Positions 27,123-33,489 of a stretch of 42,065 nt of DNA are shown in pieces. This DNA comes from Betaproteobacteria bacterium. GTDB taxonomy: Bacteria; Pseudomonadota; Gammaproteobacteria; Burkholderiales; Thiobacillaceae. The notes beneath the pieces were generated by a model. That model was not told the origin of the DNA. It did not search any database and saw nothing but the letters and a program-made list of their open reading frames with translations. The stretch spans positions 1-42,065 of the forward strand of contig JACRAU010000023.1 in NCBI GenBank assembly GCA_016234655.1, read 5' to 3'. Position 1 is the first letter of the stretch; every line of letters starts with the position of its first letter. The translations under genes were made by a program, and so were the position numbers.

Positions 27123-27806
27123 TTACTCGCGGTTAGTCGCCTTGCGCACGGCCTCGATCAAAGCCTGGGCCGAGGCCGGCGTGCCGGCCTTGCCCGCGAG
27201 GATATCCGCCGGCCAGACGACCTTACCGTAGTAGACCTCGTTGGCCTCGTGGTCGATCGCCATGTTCGAGCCCTCCAGCGAGATGCCGGCGAACAGGCCG
27301 CGCGAACGCGAGTAGGACAGGATTTCGGCCTTGAGTTCGGCGTCGGTCGCGGCCTCGCCCCGGCGGCCGACCGGGCCGGCGGCGATCGCCGCGTCCGCGC
27401 CCAGCGTGAAGGTGCCGCGCACGATGCCCTCGACGCCGCGCCGGCCCTTGAACACCAGCACGACATCGGTCGATTGCGCGCCGATTTGCCAGCCGAAGCT
27501 GCCGGCGGCCAAGGCGATGAACAAGGGCGGCGCCCATTGCCCATGCTCGTCGCGCACCAGGAGCAAGCCCTTGCCATAGCTGCCGCCGACCATGAAACCG
27601 GCCTTGATCACGCCGGGGATGATGGCGATGCCCTGGGCGTTGTGCAGCAGGCGCGGCGGGATGTTTTGCTCGGGCAGGCGGACGGCCTGTTGCATCACCT
27701 CGATGGCGGCGGCGATCTTTTCTTCCTGGGCGGCTCGGGCGGCGAGGGCGTTGCCGGCCAGCAGGCCGAGGCCGAGGAAACATAGGGTTCGTAGGGTGCG
27801 GTGCAT
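27123..27806 (-). CDS. exported SYLF-domain (Ysc84) lipid-binding protein
   Basis: A 227-residue protein. A signal peptide (TLRTLCFLGLGLLAGNALAA) is followed by a SYLF/Ysc84 domain: AIEVMQQAVRLPEQNIPPRLLHNAQGIAIIPGV-type start, GGSYGKGLLLVRDEHGQW, GGSFGWQIGAQSTDVVLVF-like core and YSRSRGLFAGISLEGS. SYLF proteins bind acidic phospholipids and in bacteria sit in the periplasm. ATG 27806 is the start; a GTG at 27821 overlapping the nemA stop would add five residues. The family role is not established in bacteria. Confidence 0.9.
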   Translation of the reverse strand: MHRTLRTLCFLGLGLLAGNALAARAAQEEKIAAAIEVMQQAVRLPEQNIPPRLLHNAQGIAIIPGVIKAGFMVGGSYGKGLLLVRDEHGQWAPPLFIALAAGSFGWQIGAQSTDVVLVFKGRRGVEGIVRGTFTLGADAAIAAGPVGRRGEAATDAELKAEILSYSRSRGLFAGISLEGSNMAIDHEANEVYYGKVVWPADILAGKAGTPASAQALIEAVRKATNRE

Positions 27807-27817
27807 GGGGAGTTCGA

Positions 27818-28900
27818 TCACTTCAGCGCGGGGTAGTCAGTGTAACCTCGGGCGCCACCCATGTAGAAAGTATCCGGGTCGGGCGCGTTGAGCGGCGTAT
27901 CCAGCGCGAAGCGTTCGGCGAGGTCGGGGTTGGCGAGGTAGAGCGCGCCGAAGGCGATCAGGTCGGCCTCGCCCGCGGCCAGGGCCGCGTTGGCGCTGGC
28001 CTTGTCATAGCCGTGGTTGGCCATGTACACGCCTTGCCAGAGGCGGCGCAGCCGTTTCACGTCGAAATAGGGGCCGGCCAGATCGGGCCGGTCGCGGCCG
28101 AGTTCGGTCACATGCAGATAGGCCAGCTTGAGCGGGTTGAGCAATTCCACCACGCGGCTGAAGGTGGCCTCTGGCTTGGAGTCGAACATATCGTTGAACG
28201 GCTGCACCGGCGACAGGCGCACGCCGACGCGGTCGGCGCCGCATACGCCACACACGGCGTCCAGCACCTCCAGCAACAGGCGGGCGCGGTTGTCGACGTC
28301 GCCGCCATAGGCATCGGTCCGCTTATTGCTGCCGTCGCGCAGGAACTGGTCGAGCAGGTAGCCGTTGGCGGCATGCACCTCGACGCCGTCGAAGCCGGCG
28401 GCCAGGGCATTCGCCGCGCCCTGGCGGAAGGCCTCGACGATGCCGGGCAGCTCCGCGATTGCCAGCGCGCGCGGCGTGACGAAAGGTTTGTAGCCCTCGT
28501 AGGTGCTGGCCTCGCCTCGGGGCGCGACGGCCGACGGGGCGACCGGCGTCGCGCCGTCGGGCAGCAGCGACGGGTGCGAGATGCGGCCGACGTGCCAGAG
28601 CTGCATGAAGATGCGGCCGCCCCGGTCGTGCACCGCGCGGGTGATCGGCCGCCAGCCGGCCACTTGCGCCTCGTTCCAGATGCCGGGGATCAGCGGATAG
28701 CCGACGCCCATCGGCGTGACCGGCGTCGCCTCGCTCAGGATCAGGCCGGCGCCGGCGCGCTGGGCATAGTATTCGGCCATGATCGGTGTCGGCACGCCGT
28801 CGCGTTGTGCGCGGCAACGGGTGAGCGGCGCCATGACCAGGCGATTGCGTAGGGTATGGGGGCCGAGTTGCAGGGGGGTAAACAGATTGACGTCCGACAT
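27818..28900 (-). CDS. nemA: alkene reductase, old yellow enzyme family (NemA-like)
   Basis: A 360-residue FMN-dependent reductase. FMN and active-site motifs are MAPLTRCRA, GLILSEATPVTP, QLWHVGRISHPS, GVEVHAANGYLLDQF (catalytic His/Asn pair), RTDAYGGDVDNRARLLLE, and the tail GGARGYTDYPALK, which closely matches E. coli NemA. It reduces activated C=C bonds, maleimides, nitro compounds and similar electrophiles with NADPH. GAGGAG lies about 12 bases before ATG 28900. The upstream region shared with the thioredoxin-HEAT gene contains a palindromic operator-like site. Placement beside oxyR fits an electrophile and oxidative stress response. Confidence 0.9.
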   Translation of the reverse strand: MSDVNLFTPLQLGPHTLRNRLVMAPLTRCRAQRDGVPTPIMAEYYAQRAGAGLILSEATPVTPMGVGYPLIPGIWNEAQVAGWRPITRAVHDRGGRIFMQLWHVGRISHPSLLPDGATPVAPSAVAPRGEASTYEGYKPFVTPRALAIAELPGIVEAFRQGAANALAAGFDGVEVHAANGYLLDQFLRDGSNKRTDAYGGDVDNRARLLLEVLDAVCGVCGADRVGVRLSPVQPFNDMFDSKPEATFSRVVELLNPLKLAYLHVTELGRDRPDLAGPYFDVKRLRRLWQGVYMANHGYDKASANAALAAGEADLIAFGALYLANPDLAERFALDTPLNAPDPDTFYMGGARGYTDYPALK

Positions 28901-28944
28901 AGGCGGCGCGACTCCTCGATAGTGTGGCGGCAGGCAAGATGTTG

Positions 28945-28957
28945 GGTTAGCCTAACC
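28945..28957. promoter_or_regulatory. operator-like palindrome GGTTAG-C-CTAACC
   Basis: Perfect 6-base arms lie around one central base in the 87-base divergent region between nemA and the thioredoxin-HEAT gene. Partly symmetrical flanks (TTG/AAC) extend it. It is placed to control both genes. Its regulator is unknown; OxyR, encoded next door, usually recognises a different pattern of ATAG-type half-sites. Confidence 0.45.
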
Positions 28958-28987
28958 AACACGACCGACATTTTCCACCCTTAGCCG

Positions 28988-29623
28988 ATGACAGCCCCCA
29001 ATGCCACGCTCATGATCTCCAGCCATTGTCACCATTGCAGCAATGTCTTGGCCGCGCTGACGGATATGGTCAAACAGGGCATCGTCGGCCAATTGACGGT
29101 GGTGAACGTCGAGCGCCACCCCGAGCTGGCCGATGCCAAGCATGTGCGTAGCGTGCCCTGGGTGAGCATCGGCCAGTTCGAGTTCACCGGCGCGCAAAGC
29201 GCGGCCGAGTTGCGGGCCTGGGCCGAACGGGCCAAGAGCGAAGAGGGCTGGGCCGATTATTTCCATCAATTGCTGAAGGACGGCCAAGCCGCGCAGGTGG
29301 TCGAACTGGTCCAGGCCGCGCCCGAGCGTTTGGTCGCCGTGCTGCCCATCGTCGAGAACCCCGAGGCGAGCCTGAACGTGCGCCTGGGCGCGGGTTTGCT
29401 GATGGAGGCGTTCGCCGGCAGCGCCGCGCTCAAGGTCTTGACCGCCAGGCTGGGCGAGATGGCGGGTGATCCGGATGCGCGCATCCGCGCGGACGCCTGC
29501 CATTACCTCGGCATGAGCGGCAGCGCCGAGGCCAGGCCGTACCTGGAGGCGCGTATCGACGACCCGGATGCCGAGGTGCGCGAGATCGCCCAAGAGAGCC
29601 TGGCCGCGCTGGCGCGGGCCTGA
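28988..29623 (+). CDS. thioredoxin-like/HEAT-repeat fusion protein
   Basis: A 211-residue protein in two parts. Residues 1-85 are a thioredoxin-like fold with an active-site CHHC at 14-17 (MISSHCHHCSNVLAAL), VNVERHPELADAKHVRSVPWVSIGQ with the cis-Pro, and a helix. Residues about 95-211 are HEAT repeats ending RADACHYLGMSGSAEARPYLEARIDDPDAEVREIAQESL. No signal peptide is seen, so it acts in the cytoplasm. The CxxC suggests thiol-disulfide exchange and the HEAT part may hold a client protein. oxyR begins 31 bases downstream on the same strand. Family members are usually called thioredoxin family protein; the substrate is unknown. Confidence 0.85.
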   Translation: MTAPNATLMISSHCHHCSNVLAALTDMVKQGIVGQLTVVNVERHPELADAKHVRSVPWVSIGQFEFTGAQSAAELRAWAERAKSEEGWADYFHQLLKDGQAAQVVELVQAAPERLVAVLPIVENPEASLNVRLGAGLLMEAFAGSAALKVLTARLGEMAGDPDARIRADACHYLGMSGSAEARPYLEARIDDPDAEVREIAQESLAALARA

Positions 29624-29653
29624 GCTGGCGACGATGCCTACCGAGCGAGCGCC

Positions 29654-30553
29654 ATGACCCTGCAAGAATTGCGTTACCTCGTGGCATTGGCCGAGACCGG
29701 CCACTTCGGCCAGGCGGCCGAGGCCTGCTTCGTCAGCCAGTCGACCCTATCCACCGGTCTGAAGAAGCTGGAGGAGCAGCTCGGCATCGTGCTGTTCGAC
29801 CGCAGCCTGAAACGCGTGATGCCGACGCCGATCGGGCGCGAGATCGTGGGGTCGGCCCGCCTGATCTTGCTGGAGGCCGAGCGCATCCGGCAGTTGGCCA
29901 AATACGCCGAAGACCCGATGGGGCGCACGGTGCAGATCGGCGTGATCCCCACGCTGGGGCCGTATTACCTGCCGCACGCCATGCTGCGGGTATGCGAGGC
30001 CTACCCCAAGCTCAGGCTGCTGCTGCGCGAGGTGATGACGCCGCATCTCTTGGCCCAGTTGCACGAAGGCACGCTCGATGCCGGCCTCTTGGCCCTGCCC
30101 ATCGACGAGGAGGGCCTGACCGTGGCGCCGTTGTTCAGCGAGCCCTTCCTGGCGGCCGTGCCGGCGGGGCATGCGCTGGCGAAGAAGGCCAAGGTGAGCC
30201 TGGACGAGTTGAGCCAAGCCAATCTGCTCTTGCTGGAAGAAGGCCATTGCCTGCGCGACCAGGCCTTGGCGGTGTGCGGCTTGCAAGGGCTGGCCGGCGA
30301 AGAGGTGCGGGCGACCAGCCTGGAGACCCTGCGCCAGATGGTGGCCATGGACATCGGCGTCACCCTGTTGCCGCGCCTGGCCTGCGCCGGTCCGGCCCTG
30401 CCCGGCATCGCGATCAAGCCCTTGGCGGACAAGGGCGCGGGGCGCGTGATCGCCCTGGTCTGGCGCAAGCGCACGCCGTATCTCGACACCATGACCCGGC
30501 TGGCCCAAACCCTCGCGCGGAATCTGCCCGAGGGCGTGAAGCGGCCGGCCTGA
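29654..30553 (+). CDS. oxyR: peroxide-sensing LysR regulator OxyR
   Basis: A 299-residue LysR regulator. The N-terminal helix-turn-helix (TGHFGQAAEACFVSQSTLSTGLKKLEEQLG) is followed by an effector domain containing LEEGHCLRDQALAVCG. The two Cys nine residues apart match the Cys199 and Cys208 disulfide pair of E. coli OxyR. H2O2 would oxidise them and activate antioxidant genes. No catalase or peroxiredoxin gene is adjacent. The redox genes on both sides (nemA, thioredoxin-HEAT, msrA) are possible targets. The next gene starts 6 bases after the stop. Confidence 0.93.
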   Translation: MTLQELRYLVALAETGHFGQAAEACFVSQSTLSTGLKKLEEQLGIVLFDRSLKRVMPTPIGREIVGSARLILLEAERIRQLAKYAEDPMGRTVQIGVIPTLGPYYLPHAMLRVCEAYPKLRLLLREVMTPHLLAQLHEGTLDAGLLALPIDEEGLTVAPLFSEPFLAAVPAGHALAKKAKVSLDELSQANLLLLEEGHCLRDQALAVCGLQGLAGEEVRATSLETLRQMVAMDIGVTLLPRLACAGPALPGIAIKPLADKGAGRVIALVWRKRTPYLDTMTRLAQTLARNLPEGVKRPA

Positions 30554-30558
30554 CCGCG

Positions 30559-31896
30559 ATGCAAACGCCCCGCAAAAAACGCATCCTCATCCTCGGCGCG
30601 GCCGGACGCGACTTCCATGATTTCAACGTCGTTTATCGCGGCGACCCCGGCTGCGAGGTGGTCGCCTTCACTGCGGCGCAGATACCCGGCATCGCCGGCC
30701 GGCGCTACCCGCCGGCCTTGGCCGGCCCCTTGTATCCGGCCGGCATTCCGATCTACGACGAGGCCGATCTGGATTTGCTTTGCCGCCGCGAGCGCATCGA
30801 TCAAGTGGTGTTCGCCTACAGCGACGTGACGCACGAGCACGTGATGCACACCGCCTCGCGCGCCTTGGCGGCGGAGGCCGATTTCCTGTTGCTGGGGCCG
30901 CAAGCCACGCAGATCGCGGCGGCCAAGCCGGTCATCGCGATCAGCGCGGTGCGCACCGGTTGCGGCAAGTCGCAGACCGCGCGTTATCTGTCGCATTGCC
31001 TGAAGCAACAAGGCCTGCGCGTGGCCGTGCTGCGTCACCCCATGCCCTATGGCGATCTGGCGGCCGAGGCGGTGCAGCGCTTCGCCAGCCGGGCCGACAT
31101 CGCCGCCGCGAAATGCACGGTGGAAGAGCGCGAGGAGTACGAGCCGCACGTCGCGCTCGGCCATGTGGTCTATGCCGGCGTGGACTATGCGAGCATCGCC
31201 GAACGGGCCGCGGCCGAGGCCGACCTGCTGCTATGGGAGGGCGGCAACAACGACTTTCCCTTTCTCAAGCCGGACTTGCATATCGTGCTGGCCGATCCGC
31301 TGCGGCCCGGCCACGAACTCACGCATCACCCGGGCGAGGCGGTGCTGCGCATGGCCGATGTCGCGCTGATCATGAAGACCGATTCGGCCGAGCCGGCGGC
31401 GGTGAAGCAGGTGGAGGGCAATATTCGGCGGCTGAACCCGAGGGCCGACATCGTGCGCGCCGCCTCGCCGGTGACCCTGGACGACGTGGCGGCCGTGCGC
31501 GGCAAGCGGGCCGTCGTCGTCGAGGACGGCCCCACCGTCACCCATGGGGGCATGGCCTATGGCGCCGGCCTGCTGGCGGCGCGGGCCGCCGGCGCGCTGG
31601 TGGTCGATCCTCGTCCCTGGCTCGCGCCCGAGATCGCGGCGGCATTCGAAAAATACCCGCATCTCGGCCCGGTGCTGCCGGCCCTGGGTTATTCGCCCGA
31701 ACAGCTCGAAGCCCTGGCCCAAACCCTGGAGCGGGCCGACGCGGATTGCGTGATCGCGGCCACGCCCATCGACTTGGCCGCATTGATCGACATCGGCAAG
31801 CCCATCGTGCGGGCCCGTTACGACTATGCCGAGGCCGAGACGCCCGGTTTGATCGGGCGGGTCGAGGCCTTCCTGCGCGGCATCGGTCTGGCCTGA
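30559..31896 (+). CDS. cyclic 2,3-diphosphoglycerate synthetase-like GTPase/ATPase
   Basis: A 445-residue protein. The N-terminus is Rossmann-like (KKRILILGAAGRDFHDFNVVYR), and the middle has a P-loop (AISAVRTGCGKSQTARYL). Later come HPMPYGDL, EEREEYEPHVALGHVVYAGVDY, LLWEGGNNDFPFLKPDLHIVLADPLR-type and VEDGPTVTHGGMAYGAG segments. The order and motifs match the archaeal cyclic 2,3-diphosphoglycerate synthetase family, whose bacterial members have no proven product. ATG 30559 is the start; sequence further upstream in this frame is a shadow of oxyR. It is six bases after oxyR, so the two are probably cotranscribed. It converges with yjbQ. Confidence 0.85.
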   Translation: MQTPRKKRILILGAAGRDFHDFNVVYRGDPGCEVVAFTAAQIPGIAGRRYPPALAGPLYPAGIPIYDEADLDLLCRRERIDQVVFAYSDVTHEHVMHTASRALAAEADFLLLGPQATQIAAAKPVIAISAVRTGCGKSQTARYLSHCLKQQGLRVAVLRHPMPYGDLAAEAVQRFASRADIAAAKCTVEEREEYEPHVALGHVVYAGVDYASIAERAAAEADLLLWEGGNNDFPFLKPDLHIVLADPLRPGHELTHHPGEAVLRMADVALIMKTDSAEPAAVKQVEGNIRRLNPRADIVRAASPVTLDDVAAVRGKRAVVVEDGPTVTHGGMAYGAGLLAARAAGALVVDPRPWLAPEIAAAFEKYPHLGPVLPALGYSPEQLEALAQTLERADADCVIAATPIDLAALIDIGKPIVRARYDYAEAETPGLIGRVEAFLRGIGLA

Positions 31897-31910
31897 ATCC
31901 GGGTTGAAGC

Positions 31911-32348
31911 CTACTCGCCCACGATCTGCACCGCGACGCCGCGCTCGCGCGGCCCATCCAGCTCCGCCAGCAGCACCGATTGCCAGCGGCCCAAGATGAG
32001 CTCGCCGTCGGCGATGGGGATGGTCTCCGAACCGCCCAGCAGCATCGCCAAGATATGGGAATGGGCATTGCGCGGCTCGCCCGGCGGCACGTCGAGCAGG
32101 TGCAGGTCGTTGTGCCGGTAGTCGCCGCCGGCGGGCACCAGGTGCTGGAAGAAGGCGCGCGCATCGTCCAGCAGGCGGCCCTCGTTTTCGTTGACCGTGA
32201 TGGCCGTGGTGCTGTGGCGCGAAGCGACGATGACGAAGCCGTTGCGGATGTGGCTATCGGCGACCAGGCGGCGCAGGTCCGGGGTGAGGTCGTGCAGATT
32301 GATGCCGGCAAAAGTGGCGACATGCAGGGTGTGGTTTTCGATGCGCAT
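31911..32348 (-). CDS. YjbQ family protein (secondary thiamine-phosphate synthase activity)
   Basis: A 145-residue protein with the YjbQ/UPF0047 signature: SRHSTTAITVNENEGRLLDD, GGDYRHNDLHL, PRNAHSHILAMLLGGSETIP and LGRWQSVLLAELDGPRERGV. His residues of this family line a metal or active site. E. coli YjbQ was reported to have weak thiamine phosphate synthase activity. The physiological role is unclear. It is divergent from msrA with a 64-base gap and converges with the cyclic-diphosphoglycerate-synthetase-like gene. Confidence 0.92.
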   Translation of the reverse strand: MRIENHTLHVATFAGINLHDLTPDLRRLVADSHIRNGFVIVASRHSTTAITVNENEGRLLDDARAFFQHLVPAGGDYRHNDLHLLDVPPGEPRNAHSHILAMLLGGSETIPIADGELILGRWQSVLLAELDGPRERGVAVQIVGE

Positions 32349-32412
32349 GGCTTTTCCTCGTTCAAGGTTATGGGGGCATACTTGGACTATAGGTGAGACC
32401 GGGAGAGATAGG

Positions 32413-32949
32413 ATGAACGAGACGGCGACGTTGGGGGGCGGTTGTTTCTGGTGCCTGGAGGCGGCGTATGAATGCTTGCGGGGCGTGCTCGGCGTCGAGT
32501 CGGGCTATATGGGCGGCCAGGTCGAGCGGCCGAGCTACGAGGCCGTGTGCAACGGCGACACCGGTCATGCCGAGGTGGTGCAGGTGCGCTTCGACCCCGC
32601 GGTGATCGCTTACCGCGAGATTCTGGAGGTGTTCTTCGCGATCCACGATCCGACCACGCCCAACCGCCAGGGTAACGATCGCGGCAGCCAATACCGCTCG
32701 GCGATCTTCTGCCATTCGCCGGAGCAGTTGGCGGCGGCGCGCGGCTTGATCGCGGAATTGACCGAGGCCCGCGCCTTCGTCGACCCCATCGTGACCGAGG
32801 TGGCGACGGCACCGGCGTTCTGGCCGGCCGAGGCCTATCATCAGGGCTATTTCCGCAAGCATCCGAGCCAGGGCTATTGCGTGGCGGTGGTGGCGCCCAA
32901 GCTCGCGAAGTTTCGCGAGCGCTATTCGTCTCGATTGAAAACGCCTTAA
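32413..32949 (+). CDS. msrA: peptide methionine-S-sulfoxide reductase MsrA
   Basis: A 178-residue enzyme that reduces methionine-S-sulfoxide in proteins. The catalytic motif GGGCFWCLEAAY lies at residues 8-19, followed by GVESGYMGGQVERPSYEAVCNGDTGHAE-type sequence and DPTTPNRQGNDRGSQYRSAI. A resolving Cys is likely in QGYCVAVVAPKL. ATG 32413 is preceded by GGAGAG. The stop overlaps the convergent zinc-ribbon gene by four bases. The repair role fits the oxyR neighbourhood. Confidence 0.96.
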   Translation: MNETATLGGGCFWCLEAAYECLRGVLGVESGYMGGQVERPSYEAVCNGDTGHAEVVQVRFDPAVIAYREILEVFFAIHDPTTPNRQGNDRGSQYRSAIFCHSPEQLAAARGLIAELTEARAFVDPIVTEVATAPAFWPAEAYHQGYFRKHPSQGYCVAVVAPKLAKFRERYSSRLKTP

Positions 32950-33305
32950 TCGGTACCGAACAGATCGTCCAAGGCCTGCCGGTCCGAGCCGGGCTGGGTT
33001 TGATCTTCGCCGCCGCCGAACAGCGCGTCCAATCGCGCACGGTTGGATGCCGTCTTGCCGTCGCCGGCTGAATGGACCAGCGCCTGGGCTTGGAACCAGT
33101 CGCAGAAATTGGCGCGGGTCTTGTCCTTGACCTCGTCGGCCACCGGCTCGCGGCATTGCTTGGCCTTGTCCGGGTCGAAATGGCGGCATAGCCGGCACGC
33201 ATGCAGTTCGGCGTGGCAAGCGGGGCATTCGGCCCGGCGCGACAGCGGTTGTGGCAGGTCGTCGAGCGCGGCGCCGCATTTCCAGCAGATTAGATTGTCG
33301 ATCAC
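32946..33305 (-). CDS. small zinc-ribbon protein of unknown function
   Basis: A 119-residue protein. The N-terminal half has paired Cys motifs: CWKC (7-10), CPAC, CRLC and later single Cys, consistent with one or two zinc sites. The Cys pattern is regular, with an HFDP segment between. The C-terminal third is flexible and contains two similar short motifs, ARLDALFGG and QALDDLFGTD, the second at the very end. Such repeated [LD-x-LFG] motifs look like docking peptides. I do not recognise a function. It is transcribed toward msrA and overlaps its stop. Confidence 0.8.
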   Translation of the reverse strand: MIDNLICWKCGAALDDLPQPLSRRAECPACHAELHACRLCRHFDPDKAKQCREPVADEVKDKTRANFCDWFQAQALVHSAGDGKTASNRARLDALFGGGEDQTQPGSDRQALDDLFGTD

Positions 33306-33489
33306 GAATGCACTCCAATAATGGCTTGTATTTGATCGTAATCCCTTGTTTCAAAAAGACGCAAACGCGTTTCCCCTTTTGGGCGATTAGGTCTGGAAGG
33401 CGGGGGGGGTCGGGGGTAGACTAGGCATCGGGTCCGATACAGGCATGCCTCGGATCGACAAAATAACTGGATGGTGGAGCCAGTAGATA

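Noticed and set aside
32191..32412. N-terminal extension of msrA
   Set aside because: Upstream in-frame codons overlap yjbQ on the other strand and do not match MsrA; ATG 32413 fits the family start.
33332..33345. Second FNR-like box (TTGAT-CGTA-ATCCC) upstream of the zinc-ribbon gene
   Set aside because: Its right half-site matches at only three of five positions, and no -10 hexamer sits at a sensible distance.
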